64,000 nucleotides of DNA from Ensifer oleiphilus. GTDB lineage: Bacteria; Pseudomonadota; Alphaproteobacteria; Rhizobiales; Rhizobiaceae. The first letter of the stretch is position 1; each line of letters starts with the position of its first letter. Location of the stretch: NCBI RefSeq assembly GCF_013371465.1, contig NZ_JABWDU010000004.1, positions 1 through 64,000 on the forward strand, given 5' to 3'. Positions 1-11,758 of this stretch are shown here, piece after piece. Both the position numbers and the translations under genes were made by a program. The notes under the pieces are model-generated. The model saw only the letters and a program-made list of their open reading frames with translations. It did no database searches and was not told the origin of the DNA.

Positions 1-614
1 AGCCCCTTCGGCAGGCCGGCACGTTCGGCAAGAATGGCGATCGCAATGGCCGAGAACGGCGTCTGTGCCGCTGGCTTCAGCACCATGGCGCAGCCGGCGG
101 CAAAGGCCGGACCCGCCTTGCGGGTGATCATCGCATTGGGAAAGTTCCAGGGCGTGATCGCGGCGACGACGCCGATCGGCTGCTTCATTACCATGATGCG
201 CTTGTCCGGCTGGTGGCCGGGGATCAGATCGCCATAGATGCGGCGCCCCTCTTCGGCGAACCACTCGACGAAGCTGGCGCCATAGACGATTTCGCCGGTC
301 GCCTCGGCGAGCGGCTTGCCCTGTTCAAGCGTGAGGATGCGGCCGAGATCGTCCTTGTTCTCGATCATCAACTCGAACCAGCGGCGAAGCACGCCGGCGC
401 GGTCCTTGGCGGTGCGAGCAGCCCAGCCCTTCTGCGCCAGACGCGCCGCTTCGATCGCAGCCTTCGTCTCTTTGCCTCCAAGCTTCGGCACGCGCCCGAC
501 AAGTTCGCCCGTCGCCGGGTTGGTTACATCGATCGCATTGGCGGCATCCGCTTCGATCCATTCGCCACCAATCAGGGCAGCCTGGCGAAACAGTGACGGG
601 TCCTTAAAAGTCAT
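1..614 (-). CDS. gabD: NAD(P)-dependent succinate-semialdehyde dehydrogenase-like protein (N-terminal part only)
   Basis: The reading frame starts at the ATG at 614 and runs off the left edge, so about 204 N-terminal residues are visible. They show the aldehyde dehydrogenase fold start: IGGEWIEAD near residue 12, NPATGE near 30, and the cofactor-pocket motif ITPWNFP followed by KAGPAFAAGCAMVLKPA near 150-180. These are typical of GabD-type enzymes that oxidise succinate semialdehyde to succinate at the end of GABA breakdown. The catalytic Glu and Cys lie outside the window, so the exact substrate is not settled; another member of the aldehyde dehydrogenase superfamily is possible. The gene diverges from the nitroreductase at 891, and the 276-bp gap between them presumably holds both promoters. 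Confidence 0.8.
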   Translation of the reverse strand, partial: MTFKDPSLFRQAALIGGEWIEADAANAIDVTNPATGELVGRVPKLGGKETKAAIEAARLAQKGWAARTAKDRAGVLRRWFELMIENKDDLGRILTLEQGKPLAEATGEIVYGASFVEWFAEEGRRIYGDLIPGHQPDKRIMVMKQPIGVVAAITPWNFPNAMITRKAGPAFAAGCAMVLKPAAQTPFSAIAIAILAERAGLPKG

Positions 615-890
615 CGCACGTCCTCTCTCCGAAAAATCTACAGAACTTATACAACTTTTTTATCAAACTCGACAATCACCCGAAACACCGTTTCTGCATA
701 TTCCGTTATCAAGTAGCGGATCGAGCCGGAAAAACGATCAACGGTGCCGGCGCAAAGCCGGTTTCATCGGCGCATGAACCCATGTAGCGTCGGCCGCGAA
801 TCTCGCCAACCGCCTCGCTTTGCCGCCCGGTCGTCGTCAATGGCAGCGCTCCTCCCACGGGATTCCCGACACGATAAAAGAGGTATGTTC

Positions 891-1487
891 ATGACGGAAA
901 GCAACCATAGAACCGCCGACCACCCGATCGACACCATGTTCCTGAAACGCTGGTCGCCACGTGCGTTGACCCAGGAAGAAATCAGCGAGAAAGACTTGCT
1001 CTCACTGCTCGAAGCCGCCCGCTGGGCGCCGTCTGCGAGCAACAACCAGCCCTGGCGATTCGTCTATGCCCGCCGCGGGACGGAGCATTTCGCGCGCCTG
1101 CTGGATATCTTGAACGAGAGCAACCAGCGCTGGGCCAAGCATGCCGCCGCGCTGGTGATCGTCATCTCCAAGACCCACACCCAGGCGGCCACAGGCGAAA
1201 TGCGGGCCGCCTACACCCATGCCTTCGACACCGGCGCCGCATGGTTCAGCCTTGCGCTGCAGACGACCGTTTCCGGCTGGCACGCACACGCGATGGCCGG
1301 CATCGATCGTGACAAGGCAATGATCACCCTCGGCGTCCCCGAGCACCATCGGGTCGAAGCCGCGGTGGCCATCGGCCGGCTTGCCGACCCCTCGACGCTG
1401 CCGGACGATCTGCGCGAACGGGAGAAGCCGAGCCAGCGCAAACCGCTTGCGGAACTCGCCTTCGAAGGCCGCTTCAAGGCGGAATAG
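891..1487 (+). CDS. Nitroreductase family protein
   Basis: A 198-residue FMN-dependent nitroreductase-type oxidoreductase. Near the N terminus it carries RWSPRAL and then the flavin-binding stretch EAARWAPSASNNQPWRF (about residues 34-50), the hallmark of the family. Near the C terminus the segment following LGVPEHHRVEAAVAIG fits the usual end of the fold. The ATG at 891 was chosen over the in-frame ATG at 885 and over upstream starts because an AAAAGAGG purine run (876-883) sits 7 bases before it. The substrate cannot be read from sequence; family members reduce nitroaromatics, quinones or other electron acceptors. It converges with gyrB. Confidence 0.88.
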   Translation: MTESNHRTADHPIDTMFLKRWSPRALTQEEISEKDLLSLLEAARWAPSASNNQPWRFVYARRGTEHFARLLDILNESNQRWAKHAAALVIVISKTHTQAATGEMRAAYTHAFDTGAAWFSLALQTTVSGWHAHAMAGIDRDKAMITLGVPEHHRVEAAVAIGRLADPSTLPDDLREREKPSQRKPLAELAFEGRFKAE

Positions 1488-1494
1488 ACAAAAA

Positions 1495-1524
1495 AGACCC
1501 CGGTGCCTTGCGGCACCGGGGTCT
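1495..1524 (-). terminator. Rho-independent terminator of gyrB
   Basis: A perfect 13-bp inverted repeat (AGACCCCGGTGCC / GGCACCGGGGTCT) with the 4-base loop TTGC. On the minus strand the hairpin is followed by TCTTTTTTG, so it terminates gyrB, whose stop is 25 bases upstream. On the plus strand no T-run follows, so it is a weaker stop for the nitroreductase gene. Confidence 0.9.
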
Positions 1525-1549
1525 CAAGATATCGAAGATCGTGTCTCGA

Positions 1550-4057
<2,508 letters not shown>

Positions 4058-4120
4058 CTATAGAAAATTTGTCCACGGTTCCAAATCCCGGACCGCGCGG
4101 AGCGGCCGGAAAACAGCTGT

Positions 4121-4498
4121 TCATCCCCTGTCATTAGCAGGAAATGTGGCTTTTTCCAAAACATCTTCCAGGGCGCGTATCGTGTCGACGGACAAATCGC
4201 GGATTTGTCCGCTCAAGCGGTTGGCAAAGGCGGTATATTCGGGCGCCAGTCCCGACGTATCCAGCACCACCTTCGGGGCGGAGACATGGGCGATCTGGAA
4301 CAGTTCCTCCGCCTCGTCCCAGATGACGTTGAAATAGCCCGCCACCCTTTGCAGGAAATCGAAGCTCGGAGCGCCGCGTTTTCCATGCTCGAGCGCTGAG
4401 AGATAGGCGGCCGACACGCCAATCGCCGCGGCCATCTGTTTCTGCGACACGCCCTTCTTGCGCCGCAAATCTCGCACCGCCGCGCCGAAGGGGGTCAC
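4121..4498 (-). CDS. XRE-family helix-turn-helix transcriptional regulator
   Basis: A 125-residue protein whose first 60 residues form a Cro/C1-type HTH: LRRKKGVSQKQMAAAIGVS followed by AYLSALEHGKRGAPS is the classic recognition-helix pattern. The remaining half has no domain I can name. It starts with GTG at 4498, and this codon overlaps the stop of the upstream Smr gene (GTGA), which indicates translational coupling in the Tim44-like/mltA/smr/xre cluster. Target genes are unknown. The 135-bp gap to gyrB downstream contains the gyrB promoter region. Confidence 0.88.
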   Translation of the reverse strand: MTPFGAAVRDLRRKKGVSQKQMAAAIGVSAAYLSALEHGKRGAPSFDFLQRVAGYFNVIWDEAEELFQIAHVSAPKVVLDTSGLAPEYTAFANRLSGQIRDLSVDTIRALEDVLEKATFPANDRG

Positions 4499-5061
4499 GT
4501 CGCGCTCCCTTTGCGTGCCAGGCGGACATAAAGAGCGCCATCGCCACCATGGTTGCGCGCAGCCGGCTCGTAGCTCGAGATCAACGAACGGAACTCCGGC
4601 AGCGAGAACCAGAGCGGAACGGCGCGTTTCAAGGCGCCATCGCTGCCGATCGACGTTCCCTTGCCGGTGATAACAAGAACATGGCGCAGCCCGCGCTCAT
4701 GGGCTCTCAGAAGAAAATGCAGGAGGAAGCCATGGGCCTGGCTCTGGATCATGCCATGCAGATCGATCCGCGCTTCGAGCGCCAGATGCCCCTTCGACAG
4801 CTTGCGCTTGACCGGTTTCTCCAACGGGTAGTGGTGTCGGCCATTCGGAGTGTTGCTGAGAGCAATTCCCTGCTGTTCTTCGGCAGCGCCAGCGGGGGCT
4901 GCGACTTGCGGCTTTGGCAGTTCGTCCTTGGGCGAGACAGGCGCATCCTCACCGAGAAACTCCCGGAGATCGTCGAGGCGGCCGGGCATGGGCCTGGTCG
5001 TGCGTGCGACCTTTCCCCACAGTATCCGCTCTTCGGCTGAAAGCTTCTTGCCCCTAGCCAT
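4495..5061 (-). CDS. Smr/MutS2-type domain protein
   Basis: A 188-residue protein. The N-terminal 90 residues are charged and low in complexity; the C-terminal half is an Smr domain with the signature DLHG at about 100-103 and VLVITGKG near 127. Smr domains bind or nick nucleic acids; stand-alone forms in proteobacteria have been linked to RNA cleavage and ribosome rescue, which is only inference here. The start at ATG 5061 was chosen because it begins MARGKKLSAEE and overlaps the mltA stop by 8 bases; the longer open frame upstream lies wholly inside mltA. The stop overlaps the XRE start. Confidence 0.88.
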   Translation of the reverse strand: MARGKKLSAEERILWGKVARTTRPMPGRLDDLREFLGEDAPVSPKDELPKPQVAAPAGAAEEQQGIALSNTPNGRHHYPLEKPVKRKLSKGHLALEARIDLHGMIQSQAHGFLLHFLLRAHERGLRHVLVITGKGTSIGSDGALKRAVPLWFSLPEFRSLISSYEPAARNHGGDGALYVRLARKGSAT

Positions 5062-6160
5062 TGCCGTATCTTGCCGCAGCCGCACGGGGAATGAAGATGT
5101 AAAAATCGGCGTCGTTGCGAACGGCACCCGCAAGCTCGCCTGCCGCGTCGCCCGATCCGGTGAAGATGTCGCCGCGAGCCGGGCCGACGATCGCCGATCC
5201 GGTGTCGAGCGCCAGCATCAGGTGCCTGAACGGCTGCCCGGCATCAAGACGCGTCAGGCTGTCACTGGAGATGAAGAACGGTACTCCGAATGTATGGATC
5301 AGCCGATCCACGGCAAGCGAGCGCCCCGGTTCCAGCGAAACCTTGGCGGCAGCGACCGGTCCCAGCCGCTCGTCATGCACATCAGCCTCGCGGAAGAAGA
5401 TGAAGGAGCGATTGTGCCAAAGCACCTCGTCGACCTGATCCGGATGGGCAGCCAGCCAACCGCGGATGCTCATCATTGAAACGGTGGCGGCATCGATCTC
5501 GCCGCGATCGATCAGCAGCTTGCCGATGGGGGAAAAATAATGGCCGGTCTTGGCGGCATAGGTAATGCGCCGGCGCGAACCGTCGGGATAGACGAGCCGG
5601 GCCGCTCCCTGAACATGCACGAAAAACACATCGACCTTGGATCTGGCATAGGCGATTTCCAGACCGCGTCCCGCCAGAAAACCCTGCTCGATCGCGGGGC
5701 GATCGGGATACTCGCCGACCACTCCATCATGCAGGCGACCGAAGGCGAAATAGGGATCCATGTCCGTGGGCCGGTTGGTATCGTCGATATCGACGAGATC
5801 AATCGGACGGCGGTAGATCGGGTATCGGAAGACATCGTCAGGTGTCGCCTGCACCTCGATCTCGGGCTCGTAGAACGCGGTCACGAAACCGGTCTTGCCC
5901 GTTTCAGGCCGGATCCTGAAGGCGACGAACTGTTGCTCGAAAAATGCACGCGCCGAAGCAGCATCGGCTACGTTCACGCTCGCAGCCGAAAATGCCGGCA
6001 TCAAATCATCGACGGAAATGCCAAGCGAACCAGTGCGATACGGCTTTGCCGTGGAGACATGGTGATGACAGCGGCGTAGCGCTTCAATCACCGCAGTCGG
6101 ATCGTCGTCCTGCCACCCCGGTACATCGGAGAAGGTGACAGGCTCAAGTCGAAGCGTCAT
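5054..6160 (-). CDS. mltA: MltA-type murein transglycosylase
   Basis: A 368-residue lytic transglycosylase of the MltA family, which cleaves the glycan strand of peptidoglycan with 1,6-anhydro product formation. The MltA barrel region shows GFVTAFYEPEIEVQ near 95 and AKTGHYFSPIGKLL near 220. The C-terminal 3D domain contains LALDTGSAIVGPARGDIFTG with its conserved aspartates. The start at 6160 follows a good ribosome-binding site (GGAAGGGG). Unusually for a cell-wall enzyme, residues 1-30 show no hydrophobic signal segment or lipobox, so how it reaches the periplasm is unclear. It follows the Tim44-like gene by 15 bases and overlaps the smr start. Confidence 0.9.
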   Translation of the reverse strand: MTLRLEPVTFSDVPGWQDDDPTAVIEALRRCHHHVSTAKPYRTGSLGISVDDLMPAFSAASVNVADAASARAFFEQQFVAFRIRPETGKTGFVTAFYEPEIEVQATPDDVFRYPIYRRPIDLVDIDDTNRPTDMDPYFAFGRLHDGVVGEYPDRPAIEQGFLAGRGLEIAYARSKVDVFFVHVQGAARLVYPDGSRRRITYAAKTGHYFSPIGKLLIDRGEIDAATVSMMSIRGWLAAHPDQVDEVLWHNRSFIFFREADVHDERLGPVAAAKVSLEPGRSLAVDRLIHTFGVPFFISSDSLTRLDAGQPFRHLMLALDTGSAIVGPARGDIFTGSGDAAGELAGAVRNDADFYIFIPRAAAARYGNG

Positions 6161-6175
6161 GGTCGCCCCTTCCGA

Positions 6176-6880
6176 TCAGTTTTCGGATTCGGTCGCGATC
6201 AGCTTCCAGTTCGGGTCCCGCGAGCGAATGTCGCGCGAGAAGGTCCAGAGATCGTTGACTTCGGCCACCGACTCCGCGTCGCCATCGATGATGGCGCCTT
6301 GCTTGTCGTAGGTCGCCGAGATCAGCTGGCTGACGATCCGGATCGTGATGTTTTCTTCACTGTCCCTGACTTCGGCGTGGACGATGTCGGCCTTCTCGAT
6401 GCCGACGAAGGTGGATTTCACCACTTCGCCCTTGCGCTCGCGCTCGGCAATCGCGGCGTCGAAGCCTTCATAGACCTCGCGCGACAGAAGGTTTTTCAGC
6501 GTCTTGCGGTCGCCGTCGGCAAAAGCCATGACGATCATCTCGTAGGCCATCTTCGCGCCGTTGACGAACTCTTTCGGGTCGAAGCCATTGTCGGCGTCAG
6601 TCAGCGAACGGAGCTGATCGTTGAGCGGCGTTCCCGCCTTGGCGAAGGCGTCGATCGCTGCGTAGCGCGCCGAATCATCCTCGACATTGTCGCGGCGCGG
6701 CAGTTGGACGACCTTGCCATTGTCGGCCTTTTCCGGCCCTTGGCTCATGTCCCGCGGAGAATAGGGATCAAACGGTGGCCGCTCGCTGCCGGTCCGGCGA
6801 CCGAGAACGCTGCGCAACTGCAGGAAAATGACCACTGCGGCGATCAAGAAAAAAAACGTGATGAAGTCGAAAGAGCCCAT
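6176..6880 (-). CDS. Tim44/TimA-like membrane-anchored protein
   Basis: A protein of 234 residues. A single N-terminal membrane helix (FDFITFFFLIAAVVIFLQL, about residues 4-22) is followed by a polar linker and a C-terminal Tim44-like domain from about residue 85 to the end, including FVNGAKMAYEMIVMAFADGD. In mitochondria this fold tethers the import motor; bacterial TimA-like proteins are inner-membrane proteins of uncertain function. The ATG at 6880 is preferred over the GTG at 6886 because the AGG ribosome-binding element at 6887-6889 would be too close to the GTG. It is first in a cluster with mltA, smr and xre, and diverges from fxsA. Confidence 0.88.
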   Translation of the reverse strand: MGSFDFITFFFLIAAVVIFLQLRSVLGRRTGSERPPFDPYSPRDMSQGPEKADNGKVVQLPRRDNVEDDSARYAAIDAFAKAGTPLNDQLRSLTDADNGFDPKEFVNGAKMAYEMIVMAFADGDRKTLKNLLSREVYEGFDAAIAERERKGEVVKSTFVGIEKADIVHAEVRDSEENITIRIVSQLISATYDKQGAIIDGDAESVAEVNDLWTFSRDIRSRDPNWKLIATESEN

Positions 6881-6983
6881 TTCCACCTGAAACCGCTGTT
6901 AGAATTTCTCGTAGCCATTCCATATAGTCCGCAAGGATAGATCATTCAAACTGCGTTGTCGCACCCTTAGATCGGAGGTGACG

Positions 6984-7517
6984 ATGCGAAGACCCTTTCA
7001 GGCACCGATAATGCGCTCAATTTTCATTCCCCTGGTCATTCTTGGACTGCCCCTTGCCGAGATTGCCGGCTTCGTCATCGTCGGCCGCGAGATCGGTCTC
7101 GCCATGACGCTTTTGCTCGTCCTGTTGAGCGCGATTGCCGGGGTCATTCTGCTTCGCTTTCAGGGCTTTGCCGTGATCAGGCGTGTTCAGGAAGCAACGC
7201 GCACCGGCAGCGATCCCGGACGCGAGGTCATCAGCGGCGCCTTGATGTTCGTCGCGGCACTTTTGCTCATGGTGCCGGGCTTCATCAGCGACATCTTCGG
7301 TCTACTTCTGTTCGTGCCACCAGTCCGGCAGGCGATCGCCGGCTATCTCCGGTCAAGAATGACTGTCGTGACCGCCGCTTCGAGCCAGTCGTGGCGCGGG
7401 CCGAGCCATGCGCCGCAGGAGCGCAGCCAACCACGCGTCATCGACCTTGGCGAGGGCGAGTTCTCAAGGGCCGACGACGACGAAACCAACCCCTCCGAAG
7501 AGCGCCGGCAGCAATAG
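6984..7517 (+). CDS. fxsA: FxsA family membrane protein
   Basis: A 177-residue inner-membrane protein. Three hydrophobic segments are visible: about 12-32, 35-55 and 78-105, the last containing ALLLMVPGFISDIFGLLLF, the family signature. The C-terminal 60 residues are hydrophilic. In E. coli FxsA counteracts phage T7 exclusion by the F plasmid when overproduced; its native role is unclear. The ATG at 6984 is chosen because GGAGG (6974-6978) lies 5 bases upstream; another ATG at 7011 begins closer to the first helix. It precedes secB by 80 bp on the same strand. Confidence 0.9.
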   Translation: MRRPFQAPIMRSIFIPLVILGLPLAEIAGFVIVGREIGLAMTLLLVLLSAIAGVILLRFQGFAVIRRVQEATRTGSDPGREVISGALMFVAALLLMVPGFISDIFGLLLFVPPVRQAIAGYLRSRMTVVTAASSQSWRGPSHAPQERSQPRVIDLGEGEFSRADDDETNPSEERRQQ

Positions 7518-7597
7518 CAAAGGCCTGTGGCGCAGGGTTGTAAGCCCTATGACGAAATGCTAGATGGCCTCACCGAATTGAAGTCGAGGAAACCCTT

Positions 7598-8101
7598 ATG
7601 ACGACTGATACCGCATCCAACGGCAACGGCAGCGCGCAGCAGAGCCCGTCGCTCAACATCCTCGCCCAGTATGTCAAGGATCTCTCTTTCGAGAACCCGG
7701 GCGCACCGCGTTCGCTGCAGGCCCGCGACAACGCACCGTCGATCAACATCAACGTCAACGTCAACGCCAACCCGCTTGCCGAGAACGATTTCGACGTCGT
7801 GCTTTCGCTGAACGCGGAAGCCAAGGATGGCGAGCGCGTCCTGTTCAACGTCGAGCTTTCCTACGGCGGCGTTTTCCGTGTTGCCGGCTTCCCGCAGGAA
7901 CACATGCTGCCGCTGCTCTTCATCGAGTGCCCGCGTCTGCTGTTCCCGTTCGCGCGCCAGATCGTTGCCGACGCGACCCGCAACGGCGGCTTCCCGCCGC
8001 TGATGATCGACCCGATCGATTTCGCTCAGATGTTCGCCCAGCGCATGGCCGAAGAAAAGGTCCGCTCGCAGGTGGCAAACGCCAATGAGACCGCCAACTG
8101 A
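7598..8101 (+). CDS. secB: Protein-export chaperone SecB
   Basis: A 167-residue SecB, the tetrameric cytosolic chaperone that keeps precursor proteins unfolded and hands them to SecA. Recognisable segments are [16 protein letters not shown] (about 23-38), [39 protein letters not shown] and the terminal [13 protein letters not shown]. Length and motif order are standard for alphaproteobacteria. The ATG at 7598 is preceded by GAGGA at a 9-base spacing. It ends just before a shared terminator and converges with dnaQ. Confidence 0.97.
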   Translation: MTTDTASNGNGSAQQSPSLNILAQYVKDLSFENPGAPRSLQARDNAPSININVNVNANPLAENDFDVVLSLNAEAKDGERVLFNVELSYGGVFRVAGFPQEHMLPLLFIECPRLLFPFARQIVADATRNGGFPPLMIDPIDFAQMFAQRMAEEKVRSQVANANETAN

Positions 8102-8130
8102 TCTCTCTTCAGTCTGGATCGTCATCAGGA

Positions 8131-8157
8131 AAAAGCCCGGAAAAACCGGGCTTTTTT
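8131..8157. terminator. Bidirectional terminator between secB and dnaQ
   Basis: AGCCCGG / CCGGGCT (8134-8140, 8146-8152) with an A5 loop, preceded by an A-run and followed by six Ts. T-rich tracts follow on both strands, so it can stop secB (plus) and dnaQ (minus), whose stop codon abuts it. Confidence 0.88.
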
Positions 8158-8864
8158 CATTTCGGCGGGTCGTATTTGGCCCAGATCGCCTTGGCCCCCA
8201 TCTTGGCGACCAGCGCGGCATGCGCCGCTTCATCGGCCTGCGACAGACGGTTGGGCAATGGCCGCGGGCGTTGCGCGATGGCGATCGGCGCATCGTCGTG
8301 CTCGACGGTTTGTCCCACCACCTTGTTGCTCGACACCAGGCCGAGGGCCGCCTGGCGACCGCCGAGCATCTCGATATAAACTTCCGCAAGAAGCTCTGAG
8401 TCGAGAAGCGCGCCGTGCTTGGCGCGATGGGAATTGTCGATACCGTAACGCCGGCAGAGCGCATCGAGCGAGTTCGGGCCCATCGGGTTTTTGCGCCGGG
8501 CAAGTGCCAGCGTATCCGTCACCCGGTCGCCGGCAATGGCGGGAAGCCCGATGCGGCCGAATTCGGCATTGATGAAGCCCATGTCGAAGGTCGCATTGTG
8601 CGCCACCCAGCGGGCATCACCAAAGAAGTCGATGATCTGCTGGGCCACATCGGCAAAAGGCGGCTTGTCCTTCAGGAACTCGTCCGTGATGCCGTGAATG
8701 GCAAGCGCATCCGGATGAACCTTGCGATTGCCGGGATTGATGAAGATGTGCAGCGTGCGGCCGGTCGGAAACTGGTTTTCCAGCTCGACGCCCCCGATTT
8801 CGATCACCCTGTCCTCGCGGTTGTCGAGGCCGGTCGTTTCCGTATCGAAGATGATCTCACGCAT
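8157..8864 (-). CDS. dnaQ: DNA polymerase III subunit epsilon
   Basis: A 235-residue proofreading 3'-5' exonuclease of the replicative polymerase, DEDDh family. Exo I is FDTETTGL (residues 5-12), Exo II is [13 protein letters not shown] near 97-109, and Exo III is [17 protein letters not shown] near 157-173. The ATG at 8864 gives the usual [13 protein letters not shown] start; the in-frame ATG at 8876 would add four residues and overlaps its own ribosome-binding sequence. It overlaps the coaE stop by 8 bases and is last in the ppsR-maf-aroE-coaE-dnaQ series. In this series the replication gene lies next to the predicted origin. Confidence 0.95.
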   Translation of the reverse strand: MREIIFDTETTGLDNREDRVIEIGGVELENQFPTGRTLHIFINPGNRKVHPDALAIHGITDEFLKDKPPFADVAQQIIDFFGDARWVAHNATFDMGFINAEFGRIGLPAIAGDRVTDTLALARRKNPMGPNSLDALCRRYGIDNSHRAKHGALLDSELLAEVYIEMLGGRQAALGLVSSNKVVGQTVEHDDAPIAIAQRPRPLPNRLSQADEAAHAALVAKMGAKAIWAKYDPPK

Positions 8865-9456
8865 CGAGCGCTCCATTTTTGGTGAGATCGTCGACGACTG
8901 CCCTCACCTGTTGGCGTGTGTTGTCGAAGCTGTGGCTGGTATCGACGATGTAATCGGCGCGTTCGCGCTTCTGGCTGTCCGGCACCTGACGCGCCAGGAT
9001 CATGGCAAATTTCTCTTCGGTCATCCCTGGACGTTTCATCGCCCGCTCTCTTTGAAGGTCGGGTGCGCAGCTGACCACGACCACCCGATCGACACGCGCC
9101 TCGGCCCCCGTCTCAAACAACAGGGGAATATCGAGCACGACAAAGGGGACATTGGCCGCGGCATTCCTGTCAAGGAACTCGCGTTCCTTCTGACGAACAA
9201 GTGGGTGCACGATGCTTTCGAGCTCGCGCAGCCTTTCCGGTGTTGCCAGGAGCTGACGTGACAGCTCGGCCCTATCGATCGCCCCATCCTTCACTGTTCC
9301 CGGAAAAGCTGCCTCGACAGGAGCAACGGCCTCATCACGATAGAGCGCATGCACCACTTCATCGGCGTCGTTGACCGGCACCCCGAACTCGCGAAACATC
9401 TGCGCCGTCGTCGACTTGCCCATGGCGATCGATCCGGTCAGGCCGACGATCATCAT
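8857..9456 (-). CDS. coaE: Dephospho-CoA kinase
   Basis: A 199-residue kinase that phosphorylates the 3' hydroxyl of dephospho-CoA, the last step of coenzyme A synthesis. The P-loop is [12 protein letters not shown] (residues 5-16), followed by the conserved [10 protein letters not shown] and, mid-protein, [12 protein letters not shown] and the lid region containing [17 protein letters not shown]. The ATG at 9456 overlaps the aroE stop as ATGA, and its own stop overlaps dnaQ, so expression is probably coupled. Confidence 0.96.
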   Translation of the reverse strand: MMIVGLTGSIAMGKSTTAQMFREFGVPVNDADEVVHALYRDEAVAPVEAAFPGTVKDGAIDRAELSRQLLATPERLRELESIVHPLVRQKEREFLDRNAAANVPFVVLDIPLLFETGAEARVDRVVVVSCAPDLQRERAMKRPGMTEEKFAMILARQVPDSQKRERADYIVDTSHSFDNTRQQVRAVVDDLTKNGALDA

Positions 9457-10313
9457 GCGTGCGACCCCATGTCATCGATGACGAGTTGGCGAAGGTTGGC
9501 GTCGACGACAGGCCGGCGGCCGAACCAGAGTTCGAAGCCGGGCACTGCCTGGTGCAGCAACATGCCAAGCCCATCGACGATGGCAAAGCCCTGTTGCTCG
9601 GCCTGGCGAAGCAAAGGCGTCTTCAACGGCACATAGACGATATCGGTGACCACGGCATCGCTCGCCATGACGGTGAAATCGATCTGCGGCGCTTCCTGTC
9701 CGTCCATGCCGAGCGATGTTGTGTTGATGAAGAGGCCGGCGCCCCTCATCACTTCGCCCAATGCCTCCATTGGATGGGCGTGCACGGTCGATCCAAAACG
9801 GTCGGACAGCTCTTTCGCCCTTGCCACCGTACGGTTGACGACATGGATCGTCTTGACGCCCCGGTCGCGCACGGCCTGGATGACGGCGCGGCTGGCGCCG
9901 CCGGCGCCGAGCACCACCGCGGTCGAACAGTGGTCCCAACGATCAGCGCGCTCGTCGAGATTGGCGACGAACCCGCGGCCATCGGTATTGGTCGCGTGAA
10001 CTTGGCCGGCTTCGATCCACAGCGTGTTGGCAGCGCCGAGTTCCAGACAGAGATCATCGGGGCGGTCAGCCAGGCGATGGGCAACTTCCTTGTGCGGAAT
10101 GGTGACGTTGCCGCCGCAAAAGCCTGACGTGCCTTGTTTCAACTCCGCGATGAAGGCGGAAAAATCTTCCGGCTTCACTTCATGTGCGCGATAGCTGCCC
10201 TCGATCCCGAGCTGTTTCAGCCAATAACCATGGATCAGCGGCGACCTCGAATGCTTGACCGGGTAACCGGTGACGAAGGCGTGGTTAACAAATGTTTCAC
10301 GTGAATCACGCAT
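9453..10313 (-). CDS. aroE: Shikimate dehydrogenase
   Basis: A 286-residue NADPH-dependent enzyme that reduces 3-dehydroshikimate to shikimate in aromatic amino acid synthesis. The substrate domain shows [15 protein letters not shown] near residues 16-30 and [10 protein letters not shown] near 65; NTDGRGF and the nucleotide-binding GAGGASRAV follow. The start ATG at 10313 overlaps the maf stop by 8 bases. Its first codons lie in a parS-like palindrome (10293-10308) and encode D-S-R-E-T-F, a peptide not expected from the enzyme fold itself. Confidence 0.96.
   Translation of the reverse strand: MRDSRETFVNHAFVTGYPVKHSRSPLIHGYWLKQLGIEGSYRAHEVKPEDFSAFIAELKQGTSGFCGGNVTIPHKEVAHRLADRPDDLCLELGAANTLWIEAGQVHATNTDGRGFVANLDERADRWDHCSTAVVLGAGGASRAVIQAVRDRGVKTIHVVNRTVARAKELSDRFGSTVHAHPMEALGEVMRGAGLFINTTSLGMDGQEAPQIDFTVMASDAVVTDIVYVPLKTPLLRQAEQQGFAIVDGLGMLLHQAVPGFELWFGRRPVVDANLRQLVIDDMGSHA
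10293..10308. promoter_or_regulatory. parS: parS-like site 1 (in aroE start / maf stop)
   Basis: TGTTTCACGTGAATCA matches the widely conserved ParB-binding consensus TGTTTCACGTGAAACA at 15 of 16 positions. It overlaps the first codons of aroE and the maf stop, about 1.5 kb left of the predicted origin. Confidence 0.85.
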
Positions 10314-10908
10314 CGATCGTTCCCAATTCCCGGAGTTTTGCGAGCAGCGGCAGCATCGGAAGACCGAGGATGGTGAAGTAGTCGCCGTCGATCTTTTCGA
10401 ACAACTGGATGCCCTCGCCCTCCAATTGATAGGCGCCGACGCTGGACAAGGCCTTGATGCCGACACGCTGCAGATGGCGATCGACGAATTCCGGCGTCAG
10501 CGCGCGCACAGACATCTGTGCTGACGAGACGTGGCGCCAGAGAACCGCGTCGTCGCGGATGAGGACGACCGCACTGTTCAGGCGATGGGTCTTGCCCGAA
10601 AGCGACAGGAGATGTTGTCCGGCTTCCGCCATGTCCTTCGGCTTGTGGTAGACCCTTTGGCCCAGAGACATGGTCTGGTCGGAGCCGATCACCAATGCTC
10701 CGGGGAAATGCCCGGCGACATCTCTCGCCTTGGCTTCGGCGAGACGCATCGCCACCTCTTCAGGTGCAGAACCCGCTTCCTCGAGTGGCTTTTCAAGCGC
10801 GCGCTCGTCAATCTCGGCAGCGCGTGCGGCAAAAACCAACCCTGCATTTTCCAGAAGCGCGCGACGGAACGGGCTTGCCGAAGCCAGGACGAGTGAAGGT
10901 GTCATCAT
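10306..10908 (-). CDS. maf: Maf family nucleotide pyrophosphatase
   Basis: A protein of about 200 residues of the Maf/YhdE family, which hydrolyses non-canonical or canonical nucleoside triphosphates to monophosphates and is linked to septum formation. The N-terminal signature [19 protein letters not shown] is followed by the conserved [20 protein letters not shown], and later [27 protein letters not shown]. The start is one of two tandem ATGs at 10908 and 10905. It lies 28 bases downstream of ppsR and overlaps aroE. Confidence 0.93.
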   Translation of the reverse strand: MMTPSLVLASASPFRRALLENAGLVFAARAAEIDERALEKPLEEAGSAPEEVAMRLAEAKARDVAGHFPGALVIGSDQTMSLGQRVYHKPKDMAEAGQHLLSLSGKTHRLNSAVVLIRDDAVLWRHVSSAQMSVRALTPEFVDRHLQRVGIKALSSVGAYQLEGEGIQLFEKIDGDYFTILGLPMLPLLAKLRELGTIDA

Positions 10909-10936
10909 CGAAGTTCCCGAATTGTTCGGATTCGCT

Positions 10937-11758
10937 CTATCGCAGCCGCGGACGCAGGGCAACAATGGCAGCGGCGGTTTCCTCGATCGAGCGTCGGGTC
11001 ACGTCGATCAGCGGCCAGTTGTTGCGCGCGCAGAGCGCGCGAGCATATTTCAGCTCTTCGGCGATGGCGGCCCGATCCGTATATTGATCGCCGTGAAAGC
11101 CCTGCGTGGTGCCCAGCACCCGATGTTGACGAACCTGCGAAATGCGATCGGCGGTCGCGATCAGGCCGACGACCAAAGGCTTGGTGGCCGCCAACAGTCG
11201 ATCGGGAAGCGGCACGCCCGGAACGATCGGAATGTTGGCCGTCTTGATGCCGCGGTTGGCCAGATAGATCGATGTCGGTGTCTTCGAGGTGCGGCTGATG
11301 CCGATCAGGACCACATCGGCGTCATCGAAGTCGGCCGGCAGCTGACCGTCGTCATGATCCATGGTGAAATTCAAAGCGTCGATCCGCGCGAAGTAATCGG
11401 CGTCCATCACATGCTGCGCGCCGGAACGGCGCCGCGACGGCGAGCCGAGATAGGACTGGAACAGTTCGATGATCGGATCGAGCACCGACACGCACGGCAC
11501 GCCCATCTCACGGCAGCGCTGGTCAATGATGCCGGCCAGCTCGCGATCGACGATCGTGTAGAGCACAATGCCGGGGGCTCCATCGATGGCGTCGAGAACC
11601 TGCAGCAGCTGTCGGCGATTTCTGATCAGCGGATAGACGTGTTCGAGCGCATGCGACGCCTGGAATTGCGCGGCGGCCGCGCGCCCCGCGGCGATCAACG
11701 TCTCCCCTGTCGAATCGGAGATCAGATGCAGGTGGAAGTAGTTTTTCTTGTTCTCCAC
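10937..11758 (-). CDS. ppsR: Pyruvate, phosphate dikinase regulatory protein (PSRP)
   Basis: A 273-residue DUF299/PSRP protein: a bifunctional ADP-dependent kinase and phosphate-dependent phosphorylase that switches off or on pyruvate-phosphate dikinase or PEP synthetase. The N-terminal [13 protein letters not shown] and the P-loop-like [19 protein letters not shown] near 150 are diagnostic. It starts with GTG at 11758, 7 bases after GGAGA. It is the first gene left of the predicted origin and is transcribed away from it. Confidence 0.95.
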   Translation of the reverse strand: MENKKNYFHLHLISDSTGETLIAAGRAAAAQFQASHALEHVYPLIRNRRQLLQVLDAIDGAPGIVLYTIVDRELAGIIDQRCREMGVPCVSVLDPIIELFQSYLGSPSRRRSGAQHVMDADYFARIDALNFTMDHDDGQLPADFDDADVVLIGISRTSKTPTSIYLANRGIKTANIPIVPGVPLPDRLLAATKPLVVGLIATADRISQVRQHRVLGTTQGFHGDQYTDRAAIAEELKYARALCARNNWPLIDVTRRSIEETAAAIVALRPRLR

